From the NCBI GenBank assembly GCA_903831865.1, contig CAIKZH010000166.1, positions 1 through 33,574 of the forward strand: a stretch of 33,574 bases of DNA. The letters run 5' to 3'. The DNA is from an uncultured Coriobacteriia bacterium (GTDB lineage: Bacteria > Actinomycetota > Coriobacteriia > Anaerosomatales > PALSA-660). The number at the start of each line of letters is the position of its first letter. Positions within the stretch are counted from its first letter, which is position 1. The notes under the pieces are model-generated. The model saw nothing but the letters and a program-made list of their open reading frames with translations. It was not told the origin of the DNA and made no database searches. The translations under genes and the position numbers were made by a program. Below are positions 9,465 through 20,940 of this stretch, piece after piece.

Positions 9465-12251
9465 ATGGCTGACAAGCCGGACTACAAGCAGACGATGAAC
9501 CTGCCGCAGACGGCGTTCCCGATGAGGGCCAACCTCAGCGCGAAGGAGCCGGACTGGCTCGCCCTCTGGGACAGCATGGACATCTACCGTCGCTCGCTCG
9601 AGGTCAACACCGGCGGCCCGATGTTCGTGCTCCACGACGGCCCGCCGTACGCCAACGGCCACATCCACATGGGTACCGCGTTCAACAAGGTCTTCAAGGA
9701 CCTGGTCGTGAAGTACAAGACCATGCGCGGGTTCGTATCGCCCTACGTGCCCGGTTGGGACTGCCACGGTCAGCCGATCGAGCACCAGGTGGAGAAGAAG
9801 CTCGGCCCCGAGGGGATGAGACGCTCGTCGCAGGCCGAGGTCCGCCGGCTGTGCCGCGAGTGGGCGCTCGAGTTCGTCGACATCCAGGCGGCGGAGTTCA
9901 AGCGACTCGGTGTGCGAGGCGACTTCGCGGATCCCTATCTGACGTTGAACCATGCCTACGAGGCCGGCAACGTGCGCATCTTCCAGGAGATGTACCGGCG
10001 CGGGATGATCTACAAGGGCGCGAAGCCGATCCACTGGTGCACGCGCTGTCACACCGCGTTGGCCGAGGCGGAGATCGAATACGCGGACGACGCGTCGGAT
10101 TCCATCTACGTGGCTTTCGAACTGCTCTCCAGGCCCGCGGCGTGGGCGGAGGTCACGGAACCGATCAGCGTGCTCATCTGGACGACGACCCCGTGGACCC
10201 TCCCGGCGAACGTCGCCGTCACGCTGGCGGCGAGCGCGGACTATGCAGCGGTCCGTGCCGGAGGCCGGATCCTCGTCATGGCCGAGCAGCTGGTCCCCGC
10301 GGTGGCGGAGGCGGCCCGATGGGACGACTACACCGTTCTGCCGGTGCGCGTGAAGGGCTCGGCGCTCGAGGGCCTGCGCTACCGGCATCCTGTCCACGAG
10401 GGTGTGGAGGGTGTGATCGTCACGGGCGAGCACGTGGAGCTCACCACCGGCACGGGTGCGGTCCACACCGCGCCCGGTCACGGCGAGGAGGACTGGCTCG
10501 TCGGCCAGCGCTTCAGCCTGCCGATGCCGATGCCCGTCGACGACAACGGCGTGTTCGACGCCGGGGGCGGGCCGTTCGAGGGTCTGCACGTCTTCGACGC
10601 CAACCGCACGATCATCGAGTGGCTGCGCGAGCGCGGGTCCCTTGTGGCCGCTCAGACGATCTCGCACAGTTACCCGCACTGCTGGAGATGCAAGGAGCCG
10701 GTGATCTTCCGGGCCACCGAGCAATGGTTCGTCGCGATGGACCGGGCGGGCCAGGGTGTGCTGCCTCTCCGGGCTGCGGCGATGAAGGCGATCGACGAGG
10801 TCCAGTGGATCCCCGGCTGGTCGATCAACCGGATGGCGTCGATGGTGGGGGACAGACCCGACTGGTGTATCTCACGCCAGCGTGCCTGGGGCGTCCCGAT
10901 CCCCGTGTTCACCTGCGTGAAGTGTGGGGAGACGGTCGCCACCGACGCGACTTTCGAAGCGGTGGCCGCGCTCTTCGAAGCCGAGGGAGCCGACGCCTGG
11001 TTCGTGCGGCAGCCCGCCGAGTACCTTCCGCCGGGGACCGCGTGTCCCCGCTGCGGCGGCACCGCGCTCAAGCCCGAGGACGACATCCTCGACGTGTGGT
11101 GGGAATCGGGCGTCTCGCATACGAGCGTTCTTCAAGCGCGACCGGAGCTGCGCCGTCCCGCCGACCTGTATCTCGAAGGGTCGGACCAGCACCGCGGCTG
11201 GTTCCAATCGGCGCTGCTGACAAGCGTCGGGACATACGGTGAGGCCCCGTACCGCTCGGTCCTGACGCACGGGTTCATCGTGGACGGTGACGGCAGGAAG
11301 ATGTCGAAGTCGCTCGGCAACACCATCCTCCCGAACGATGTCGTGAAGCGCTTCGGCGCGGACGTGGTCCGCCTTTGGGCGGCGAGCGCCGACTACGGTC
11401 AGGACGTCTCGGTCTCGGAGGAGATCCTGGATCGTACGAGCGAGGCGTACCGCCGCATCCGCAACACCTTCCGATTCCTGCTGTCGAACCTCTACGACTA
11501 CGACGCGTCAGCCGCCGTGCCCTTCCAGGACATGGAGGAGCTGGACCGCTATGCCATGGTCGGGCTCAGCGACCTGGTCCGGGACGTGACGGCCGCCTAC
11601 GAGGACTGGAAGTTCCACCTCGTCTACCGGCTGATCTACGACTACTGCGTCTCCGATCTCTCGGCCTTCTACCTCGACGTCCTCAAGGACCGCCTGTACT
11701 CGGACGCCGCGCATTCTGCGGCGCGGCGAAGTGCGCAGACCGTGCTGGCGGCGCTCCTGTCCGCCCTGGTGCGCCTGATCGCTCCCATCCTCACCTTCAC
11801 GTCCGAAGAGGTGTGGCACGCGATGCCCGATGCGCTGCGCCAAGGGATCGAGTCCGTTCAGCTCGCGGGTTGGCCGGATGCGGTCGACCACGGTCCCGAG
11901 GCCGCGACACTGCGCGCAGGCTATGCGCGCCTGCTCTCCGTGCGCGAGGCCGTCACCAAGGCGCTCGAGGACGCGAGGCTCTCGGGCGTGATCGGGAAGA
12001 GCCAGGAAGCTGCGCTTCTCGTGACCGTCGCCAATGAGGACGCACAGGCGCTCGAGGCGCGGCCCGATCTTGCCGGCCTCTTCCTCGTGGGCGTCGTCGA
12101 GGTACGTCGCGGTGACGGGACCGTCGTGGAGGTCTCGCGGGCGCCCGGTCTGAAGTGCCCGCGCTGCTGGAACATCCGCGAGGATGTGGGGAGCGACGTG
12201 GGCCACCCCGAAGTGTGCGCGCGGTGCGCGAACGTCCTCGCCGAGACGTAG
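9465..12251 (+). CDS. ileS: Isoleucyl-tRNA synthetase
   Basis: GPPYANGHIHMGTA (HIGH-type), DGRKMSKSLGN (KMSKS), C-terminal zinc motif CPRCWNIRED...CARCANVL. ATG 9465 with AGGGGAGAG SD; ORF track start at 9348 lies inside the T-box. Confidence 0.97.
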   Translation: MADKPDYKQTMNLPQTAFPMRANLSAKEPDWLALWDSMDIYRRSLEVNTGGPMFVLHDGPPYANGHIHMGTAFNKVFKDLVVKYKTMRGFVSPYVPGWDCHGQPIEHQVEKKLGPEGMRRSSQAEVRRLCREWALEFVDIQAAEFKRLGVRGDFADPYLTLNHAYEAGNVRIFQEMYRRGMIYKGAKPIHWCTRCHTALAEAEIEYADDASDSIYVAFELLSRPAAWAEVTEPISVLIWTTTPWTLPANVAVTLAASADYAAVRAGGRILVMAEQLVPAVAEAARWDDYTVLPVRVKGSALEGLRYRHPVHEGVEGVIVTGEHVELTTGTGAVHTAPGHGEEDWLVGQRFSLPMPMPVDDNGVFDAGGGPFEGLHVFDANRTIIEWLRERGSLVAAQTISHSYPHCWRCKEPVIFRATEQWFVAMDRAGQGVLPLRAAAMKAIDEVQWIPGWSINRMASMVGDRPDWCISRQRAWGVPIPVFTCVKCGETVATDATFEAVAALFEAEGADAWFVRQPAEYLPPGTACPRCGGTALKPEDDILDVWWESGVSHTSVLQARPELRRPADLYLEGSDQHRGWFQSALLTSVGTYGEAPYRSVLTHGFIVDGDGRKMSKSLGNTILPNDVVKRFGADVVRLWAASADYGQDVSVSEEILDRTSEAYRRIRNTFRFLLSNLYDYDASAAVPFQDMEELDRYAMVGLSDLVRDVTAAYEDWKFHLVYRLIYDYCVSDLSAFYLDVLKDRLYSDAAHSAARRSAQTVLAALLSALVRLIAPILTFTSEEVWHAMPDALRQGIESVQLAGWPDAVDHGPEAATLRAGYARLLSVREAVTKALEDARLSGVIGKSQEAALLVTVANEDAQALEARPDLAGLFLVGVVEVRRGDGTVVEVSRAPGLKCPRCWNIREDVGSDVGHPEVCARCANVLAET

Positions 12252-12267
12252 GGTTCACGAGGGCGAT

Positions 12268-12275
12268 GCTATACT
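12268..12275 (+). promoter_or_regulatory. Candidate extended -10 promoter (TGCTATACT) for dksA-like/lspA/rluD operon
   Basis: TGC-TATACT ending at 12275 in the ileS-dksA intergenic gap; no good -35, consistent with an extended -10. Confidence 0.45.
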
Positions 12276-12374
12276 CGGGTCGAGGCTGCGACCCCACGAC
12301 AACCGTCGGGGGTCGCGTCTTCGATTCGCGGCGCCCCGAGCAAAGGCGTCGCACCAGACCGGAGGGTACCGACC

Positions 12375-12740
12375 ATGGACGCAGCTGATCTGGCGCGGCT
12401 GAAGAGCGCACTCGAGGCAGAGAGAGACCGCCTGCAGCACGAGCTGGGCGACCTCGAACGTGAGAGCGCGACGAACATCTCCGAGACGTCAGGCGAGAAC
12501 AACTACCGCGACCATATGGCGGACCAGGGCACGGCGACGTTCGGCAAGGAGCTGGACATGTCCCTGGAGGACAACGTCCGCGAGCTCTGCGAGTCGGTCA
12601 CGAAGGCACTGGCCCGCATCGAGGACGGCACCTACGGCGCATGCCTGCGCTGCGGGAAGTCGATACCGGTCGGACGACTCGGCGCGATGCCGGCAGCTGA
12701 GCTCTGTATCGCGTGCAAGGAGTGGGAGGAGTCCCGGTAG
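12375..12740 (+). CDS. TraR/DksA C4-type zinc finger protein
   Basis: Coiled-coil N-terminus, ARIEDGTYGACLRCGKSIPVGRLGAMPAAELCIACKE (CxxC...CxxC). Confidence 0.9.
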   Translation: MDAADLARLKSALEAERDRLQHELGDLERESATNISETSGENNYRDHMADQGTATFGKELDMSLEDNVRELCESVTKALARIEDGTYGACLRCGKSIPVGRLGAMPAAELCIACKEWEESR

Positions 12741-13261
12741 TGCGCGGTCGCCCCGCGGTCGCGGTCGTACTGATCGCGGCGGCCGTCGTGGCCCTCGACC
12801 AGATCGCCAAGGGCCTCGTGCGAGCCACTATGGGTCTCCCCGGCACGTCCGTTCCTCTCGTCGACGACCTCGTCCGGCTGACGTACACACGCAACGCCGG
12901 CGCCGCATTCGGGATCCTGCAGGGCGGCAGCCCGGTCTTCATCGCGGTCTCGGTGATCGTGGTGATCTCGGTGATCGTGTACGCCGGACGCTGGCGGCCG
13001 AGCAGTCCGTGGGTCATCGTCTCTCTGGGCCTGGTCGGCGGAGGGGCCGCCGGCAACCTCGTGGACCGCGCGCTGAACGGCTGGGTGACCGACTTCATCC
13101 AGGTGCCCTTCAACTTCCCGGTCTTCAACGTGGCGGATGCGTCCATCTGCGTGGGGGTAGGGATGCTGGTCTGGTGGCTGCTGTTCGGACCGACCTCTCA
13201 TGAGGCCGTCACCTCCGACGCATCGGAGCGCCCCGAGAATCCCGGAGAGGGGTCGCAGTGA
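12740..13261 (+). CDS. lspA: Lipoprotein signal peptidase (signal peptidase II)
   Basis: GTG start overlapping previous stop (TAGTG); VRLTYTRNAGAAFGIL, GNLVDRALNGWVTDFI, FPVFNVADASICVG catalytic Asp motifs. Confidence 0.94.
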   Translation: MRGRPAVAVVLIAAAVVALDQIAKGLVRATMGLPGTSVPLVDDLVRLTYTRNAGAAFGILQGGSPVFIAVSVIVVISVIVYAGRWRPSSPWVIVSLGLVGGGAAGNLVDRALNGWVTDFIQVPFNFPVFNVADASICVGVGMLVWWLLFGPTSHEAVTSDASERPENPGEGSQ

Positions 13262-14349
13262 ACACGGAGGCCGGTGACGTCCTCACTCACACCGTCCGCT
13301 CTGACGAGGCGGGCGGCCGCGTGGACGTCCTCATCTGCACCTCCGGGCTCCTGCCGAGCCGCGCCGTGGCGCAGCGGCTCATCGAGCGCAACTGCGTGCG
13401 GGTCAACGGCCAGACCGTCAACAAGCGCTACAAGGCGCGAGGCGGGGACCGTATCTCCATCGAGGTCCCACTGGCCGAGCACACTGAGATGCTGGCCGAG
13501 GAGATACCTCTCGATGTGCGCTTCGAGGACGACTGGCTGATCGTGCTGTCCAAGCAGGCGGGACTCGTGGTCCATCCGTCCCATGGGCACTGGAGCGGTA
13601 CGCTCGTCAACGCGCTGCTGGCGCACTCCACCGAGCTGAGCGGTGCTGCGGGCGACGAGCGGCCGGGCATCGTGCACCGGCTGGACAAGGACACGTCGGG
13701 TCTGATGCTCGTCGCCAAGGACGACGACGTGCAGAGGGCGCTCCAGTCCGGCATCCAGCAGCGCCTGATCGACCGTCGCTACATCGCGCTGGTCCACGGG
13801 CGTCTCGTGCCCGACAGCGGGCTCATCGACGCCCCCATCGGGCGGGACGCGAAGGATCCGCGCCGGATGGCCGTCACCGACGCGGCCCGCTCAAGGCAGG
13901 CAGTGACCTCGTTCAAGACCCTCGAGAGGTTCGAGGCGGGCGCCGTCGACGACGGCTACACGCTGATCGAGTGCAAGCTGCAGACCGGGCGGACCCATCA
14001 GATCAGGGTCCACGCGGCCTACATCAAGCATCCGGTCGTGGGCGACCCTCTCTACGGTCGCAAGCGCATCAAGGAGGATCTTGGCCTCACCAGGCAGTTC
14101 CTGCACAGCTACTCGCTGTCGCTGGACCATCCGGTGAGCGGGGAGCACCTCGAGATCCGCGACCCGTTGCCGTCAGATCTTCTGTCCGCGCTGGACTCTA
14201 TCGCCGACAGGAGCGAGGGGCGGACAGTCGTCGGCCAGGAGGTGCTCGCGGCGGCTCTGACGCCAGCGGGCTCCCCATCGGCGTGTTCCTTGCTCGATGA
14301 CACGTCGACGAGCGCCGAGAAGACTCCGGCGACCCCCACTGAGGGATGA
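13258..14349 (+). CDS. RluA/RluD family 23S rRNA pseudouridine synthase
   Basis: N-terminal S4 domain, PGIVHRLDKDTSGLMLVAK active-site motif, LQTGRTHQIRVHAAYIKHPVVGDPLYG. Confidence 0.93.
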   Translation: MNTEAGDVLTHTVRSDEAGGRVDVLICTSGLLPSRAVAQRLIERNCVRVNGQTVNKRYKARGGDRISIEVPLAEHTEMLAEEIPLDVRFEDDWLIVLSKQAGLVVHPSHGHWSGTLVNALLAHSTELSGAAGDERPGIVHRLDKDTSGLMLVAKDDDVQRALQSGIQQRLIDRRYIALVHGRLVPDSGLIDAPIGRDAKDPRRMAVTDAARSRQAVTSFKTLERFEAGAVDDGYTLIECKLQTGRTHQIRVHAAYIKHPVVGDPLYGRKRIKEDLGLTRQFLHSYSLSLDHPVSGEHLEIRDPLPSDLLSALDSIADRSEGRTVVGQEVLAAALTPAGSPSACSLLDDTSTSAEKTPATPTEG

Positions 14350-14429
14350 CGGACTGCGGCACGGCCGGAGGCCGGTGACGGTGTGATGCGCGCCTTCTCG
14401 GCGCGAGCGACTCGAAAGGGACGAAGAGC

Positions 14430-15149
14430 ATGGAGAGCGGTCAGCGGGTCCTGCTGGTCGAGGACGAGCGCAACATCCGCGATGTCGTGGGAGCCTACCT
14501 GGAGAAGGAGGGCTTCTGGGTCACCGCCGTCGGTGACGGGGCGGCCGCGCTGGAGCAGGCGAACCGGAAGAGGTTCGATCTGATCGTTCTCGACCTCAAC
14601 CTGCCCAAGGTCCGCGGCGAAGAGGTGTGCCGACGGATCCGGGACGTCTCGGACGTGCCCATCATCATGCTCACGGCCAAGGGCAGCGAGGAGGAGCGCA
14701 TCAGCGGTCTCGAGATCGGGGCCGACGACTACCTGGTCAAGCCGTTCAGCCCGCGCGAGTTGGTCGCGCGGGTGCGGGCGCTCATGAGACGCGCGCACGC
14801 GGAGTCGGATCCGCAGCGCGATCGGATGCAGTACGGAGAGCTCACGGTCGACCTGCGGGGCCATCGCGTCTATCTGGCTGACAAGGAACTCGATCTCACC
14901 GCGAGCGAGTACAAGCTCCTCGTCACCCTCGCCCGATATCCGGGTCGCGTCTACCCGAGGATGGAGCTCGTAGAGAAGGTCCTGGGCTACGACTTCGAGG
15001 GCTACGAGCGCGCCATAGACTCGCACGTGAAGAACCTGCGAGCGAAGCTGGACGACGATCCGCGCACTCCGCGCTTCATCCACACGGTGACCGGCGTGGG
15101 ATACCGTTTCGAGCCCGCCGAGACGTCCGAAGGGACGCCCCGACTGTGA
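14430..15149 (+). CDS. OmpR/PhoB family response regulator
   Basis: Receiver (VLLVEDERNIRDVV, DLIVLDLNLPKVRGEE, MLTAKG, GADDYLVKPFSPRELVARV) plus winged helix (LTASEYKLLVTLARYPGRVYPRMELVEKVLG...RAIDSHVKNLRAKL). Confidence 0.95.
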   Translation: MESGQRVLLVEDERNIRDVVGAYLEKEGFWVTAVGDGAAALEQANRKRFDLIVLDLNLPKVRGEEVCRRIRDVSDVPIIMLTAKGSEEERISGLEIGADDYLVKPFSPRELVARVRALMRRAHAESDPQRDRMQYGELTVDLRGHRVYLADKELDLTASEYKLLVTLARYPGRVYPRMELVEKVLGYDFEGYERAIDSHVKNLRAKLDDDPRTPRFIHTVTGVGYRFEPAETSEGTPRL

Positions 15150-16576
15150 GACGGCCCCGGCTCGGCGCCCAGCTGGGGCTCGCCTTCGCCGCCGTCGCGG
15201 CGTTCACCGCGCTGCTCGCGACCATCGTGTTCGTGGTCAGCTGGCAGAGCTCGTTCGACGCGTACGTCCGCGAGCGTGTGCAGGGACAGGCGAAGGAGGA
15301 GGCGGGTCTTGCCAGCGTTGCGTTCCAGGGTAACGGCGCGTGGAGCGTGGCGGTGCTGGACTCGATGGTCAACTACGCTGAGAACTCGAATCTGCGTGTC
15401 CAACTCCTGGACACGCACGGTGTGATCATCGCCGACAGCGGTGTCACTCTGAAGACTCAGACCATCCCCGGTACGACTCAGATCCAGCTGTCTCCACAGG
15501 GCAACCCTTCCGCAAGCCAGGAGAGCACCGCCCCCATGCTGGAGCCGGTGATAACGGTACCGGTCTACTCTCTCGGCCTGAAGGTGGGGTCGGTTCGCGT
15601 CGCCCCTCTGTCGGCAGGATCCTTCCTCCTCGACTCCGACGTGCAGTTCCGCAGCGCGTCGACGCAGGGGCTCGCGCTCGCGACGGTCTTCGCCGTCATC
15701 CTCGCGAGCGCCGCGGGCATCCTCTACTCGCGCGTCTTCACCAAGCCGATCGACCGCGTCACGCAGACCGCCGCGGCCCTCCGGGGAGGCGTGCGTGAAG
15801 CCCGCACAGGCATGAGCGCCGAGGGGCCCGTCGGCGTACTGGGTCACACGCTCGACGAGATGGCCGATTCGATACAGGCGGAGCGCGAGTTCGAGCGCAG
15901 GCTCACAGCCGACGTCGCTCACGAGCTGCGCACGCCATTGCAGGCCATCCAGGCCACGGTCGAGGCGATGCAGGACGGTGTCGTGCCCGCCGACGGCGAG
16001 CACCTCGGCATCGTCCGCAACGAGACGGTGAGGCTGGCTCGTCTCGCTGACTCGATCCTCGAGTTGTCGCGGCTCGAGAATCGCAGCGTCCAGTTCCGGA
16101 GGTCCGAGATGGACCCCGCGGTGCCCCTTGATCGCGCGGTGGAGAGTCACCGCGCGCTGCTGGACTCGCTCGACCTGCAGCTGGAGACGGACATCGCTCC
16201 AGACGGGGTGGTCAACGGCGACACCGACCGCCTCACGCAGGCGTTCAGCAACCTCGTCAGCAACGCCGCGCGCTATACCCCCGAGGGCGGTCGGGTGACC
16301 GTCAGGCTCGTGCTGGAGCCGAAGATGGCTGTCGCCACGGTCTCGGACACGGGCATCGGCATCCCCGATGAGGAGCGCGAGCGCATCTTCACCCGATTCT
16401 GGCGCTCGGACGCGGCCCGGGAGAGGGCGCGCAGCGGCTTCGGGATAGGTCTCGCGGTGGTGCGAGAGATCGTCGAACAGCATGGCGGTTCCGTAGGGTT
16501 CAGGTCCAACGCCCCCGAGCCGGGGACGACTTTCGAGGTCCGCCTTCCACTGCTCAAGAGGCGGCTGCGCGTCTAG
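15146..16576 (+). CDS. HAMP-containing sensor histidine kinase
   Basis: GTGA overlap with RR; two TM segments, HAMP, H-box DVAHELRTPLQAI, N-box NLVSNAARYTPEGG, G boxes DTGIGIPDEE and GFGIGLAVV. Confidence 0.94.
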   Translation: MRRPRLGAQLGLAFAAVAAFTALLATIVFVVSWQSSFDAYVRERVQGQAKEEAGLASVAFQGNGAWSVAVLDSMVNYAENSNLRVQLLDTHGVIIADSGVTLKTQTIPGTTQIQLSPQGNPSASQESTAPMLEPVITVPVYSLGLKVGSVRVAPLSAGSFLLDSDVQFRSASTQGLALATVFAVILASAAGILYSRVFTKPIDRVTQTAAALRGGVREARTGMSAEGPVGVLGHTLDEMADSIQAEREFERRLTADVAHELRTPLQAIQATVEAMQDGVVPADGEHLGIVRNETVRLARLADSILELSRLENRSVQFRRSEMDPAVPLDRAVESHRALLDSLDLQLETDIAPDGVVNGDTDRLTQAFSNLVSNAARYTPEGGRVTVRLVLEPKMAVATVSDTGIGIPDEERERIFTRFWRSDAARERARSGFGIGLAVVREIVEQHGGSVGFRSNAPEPGTTFEVRLPLLKRRLRV

Positions 16577-16626
16577 CGCTGCGTGGTTGCCGCGCGAGTC
16601 CAGCCGCGTCTTCGGGTCCGTGCCTA

Positions 16627-18299
<1,673 letters not shown>

Positions 18300-18316
<17 letters not shown>

Positions 18317-19592
18317 GCATGTCCGCGCGGTCGATCCCTCCGTGGGCCTTGACCAGGAGTGCGACATCGTCATCCGCGACGGGCGGATCGTGGAGATCGG
18401 GCAGGACCTCTCCATCCCGAAGGGCGAGACGGTGGAGTGCGCCGAGAAGGTGCTCCTCCCGGGGCTCGTCGACGCCCACACACACCTGAGACAGCCGGGC
18501 CGTGAGGACGAGGAGACCGTGGCGAGCGGGACTCGCGCGGCGGCGCACGGCGGCTTCACGGCCGTATGCGCCATGCCGAACACAGAGCCGGTGGCGGATC
18601 AGGGCGCCGCGGTGCGCGCGCTGCTCGAGCTCGCGGCGTCTGAGGGCGCGGTGCGCGTGCATCCCCTGGGCGCGATCACCGCGGGCCAGCGCGGCGAGTC
18701 GCTCGCGGAGATCGGCGACATGGTGGCGTCCGGGGCGATCGCCTTCTCCGACGATGGGCACGGGGTCCCCGAAGCTGGTCTCATGCGCCTTGCGATGGAC
18801 TACGTGAAGCGATTCGACGTACCGATCGTGAGCCACTGCGAGGATGCGACCCTGTCAGGCCGCGGCGTCGTGAACGAGGGCGTGGTCTCCACCCGGCTCG
18901 GCCTTCCGGGCTGGCCCGCCGCCGCCGAGGAGATACAGATCGCGCGAGACATCCGCCTCGCGGAGCTCACCGGATGCCGGCTGCATGTGGCGCATGTCTC
19001 GACCGGCCGTGGCGTCGATCTGGTGCGGCAGGGGAAGGCGCGTGGAGTGCGTGTGACGTGCGAGGTCACGCCGCACCATCTCTTCCTCACCGAGGACGAC
19101 CTCACGGAGTCCTATGACACGCACCTGAAGATGGATCCGCCGCTGCGCACTGCCGAAGACGCGGCAGCGCTGGTCGAGGGCCTGCTCGACGGGACGGTCG
19201 ACTGCATCGCGACGGATCATGCGCCACATGCGCCGCATGAGAAGGCTCTCGAGTTCGAGCTCGCGCCCTTCGGGACGACCGGGCTCGAGACCGCACTGCC
19301 CCTCGTCTGCACTCACCTGCTGGCGAGTGGGAGGGCCGATTGGGCGGATGTGGCGCGTTGGATGTGCCACGGCCCGCGCGAGGCGCTCGGGCTGCCGGCG
19401 GTCCGCATGGAGGTCGGATGCGTTGCGGATCTCACGATCGTCGACCCCGAAGCCAAGGTCGACGTCGCGCCGGACTACTTCTGCTCCAAGAGCCGCAACT
19501 CCGCGTTCCTCGGCACCCGGCTGCTGGGGCGCGCGACAGAGGTGCTCGTCGGCGGGTACTTCGCCCTGAGAAACGGTAAGGTGGTCGAGTGA
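18300..19592 (+). CDS. pyrC: Dihydroorotase
   Basis: GLVDAHTHLRQPGREDEET, TAVCAMPNTEPVAD, HVAHVSTGRGVDLVR, DCIATDHAPHAPHEK. GTG 18300 chosen over 18291 by SD spacing (GGGAGG). Confidence 0.94.
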
Positions 19593-19638
19593 CGCCCGCG
19601 TCCGCGGCGTCGAGGCGGCGCGGGTGTCAGGAGGCGAA

Positions 19639-20940
19639 GTGACCAACCGGATGCGTGCGCTGCTCGCCCTCGAGGACGGGACGACGTTCCCCGGACTCTC
19701 GTGCGGAGCAGAGGGCGAGACGGCCGGCGAAGTGGTCTTCAACACGTCGCTCGCCGGGTACCAGGAAGTGTTCACGGACCCGAGCTACGCGGGACAGATC
19801 GTCACGATGACCTCGCCCCATATCGGCGTCTACGGGGTCAACGGCGCGGACATGGAATCGCGCGCGTCCTTCGTGCGGGGCGTCGTGGTCCGCGAGATGT
19901 GCCACGCCCCTTCGTCGTGGCGTTCCGAGGGTTCAGTGCCCGACTTCCTGACCTCTCAGGGCGTCGTGGCCATCGAGGGTGTGGACACGCGGCGGCTCAC
20001 CCGCCACCTGCGCGAGCGAGGGGTGATGCGGGCGGTCATCTCGACCAGTGACCTGGACGCGGCCTCGCTGGTCGCGAAGGCGCAGGCGTCCGCAGGGCTG
20101 GTCGGTCGCGATCTCGTGCGCGAGGTGGCCGTGCCCGCCGCCTTCGAGTGGGGGAGCGAGGACCCCACCGGATGCCTGCCGATCGACACCGGCGTTCTGC
20201 CGGTGCAGCCTCGCTACCGCGTGGTGGCGTTCGACTCGGGTATCAAGTTCAACATCCTTCGTCGCCTCTCCGAGGCCGACTGCGGCGTAGCCGTGGTCCC
20301 GCCGACGACCTCGGCCACCGAGGTGCTGGAGATGGATTGCGACGGCGTCTTCCTGGCCAACGGTCCTGGCGATCCCGCGGCAGTCGGATATCTGAGCGAG
20401 ACTGTGCGCGAGCTGCTCGGAGTGCGCCCGGTGTTCGGGATATGCCTGGGCCACCAGATCCTCGGGCTTGCGCTCGGCGCCTCCACCTTCAAGCTCAAGT
20501 ACGGTCACCGGGGCGGCAATCAGCCGGTGATGAACCTGCTCACCGGACAGGTGGAGATCACGAGCCAGAACCACGGCTTCTGCGTGGACCTCTCCTCCAT
20601 CGGCCCGCTCGACCAGGGACGCAGCGCGGGGCTGGACCACGACGTCAGCGATCTGGGCGCCTGGGTGAGGGCCGGCGTCGCTCCGGTCGTGACAAGCGAG
20701 CGGTTCGGGCCGGTGCAGGTGACGCACGTGAACCTGAACGACATGACGGTGGAGGGGCTGCGGGCGCTCGACCACAGGGCCTTCTCGATCCAATATCACC
20801 CCGAGGCGGCTCCGGGTCCGCACGACGCGCGCTACCTGTTCGGTGCCTTCACCGCTCTCATGGACGGCCGGGACGACTACCTGTCCGCCTCGGACCCGCG
20901 GTTCGTGACCGGCGCCCTGCGAGGGAAGGGAACGCAATGA
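19639..20940 (+). CDS. carA: Carbamoyl-phosphate synthase small subunit (glutamine-hydrolysing)
   Basis: GTG 19639 after AGGAGGC; GYQEVFTDPSYAGQIV, VFGICLGHQILGLALGA nucleophile Cys, YHPEAAPGPHDARYLF. Confidence 0.95.
   Translation: MTNRMRALLALEDGTTFPGLSCGAEGETAGEVVFNTSLAGYQEVFTDPSYAGQIVTMTSPHIGVYGVNGADMESRASFVRGVVVREMCHAPSSWRSEGSVPDFLTSQGVVAIEGVDTRRLTRHLRERGVMRAVISTSDLDAASLVAKAQASAGLVGRDLVREVAVPAAFEWGSEDPTGCLPIDTGVLPVQPRYRVVAFDSGIKFNILRRLSEADCGVAVVPPTTSATEVLEMDCDGVFLANGPGDPAAVGYLSETVRELLGVRPVFGICLGHQILGLALGASTFKLKYGHRGGNQPVMNLLTGQVEITSQNHGFCVDLSSIGPLDQGRSAGLDHDVSDLGAWVRAGVAPVVTSERFGPVQVTHVNLNDMTVEGLRALDHRAFSIQYHPEAAPGPHDARYLFGAFTALMDGRDDYLSASDPRFVTGALRGKGTQ

Noticed and set aside
9120-10724. 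534-aa minus-strand ORF over the T-box and ileS
   Set aside because: Lies over an RNA leader and ileS catalytic region; low-complexity composition; no independent start signal.
20148-20936. N-terminal extension of the Usp ORF into carA (544-aa ORF)
   Set aside because: The extension is an alternative frame of carA with arginine-rich nonsense; the coupled ATG at 20937 with ATGA overlap is the natural start.
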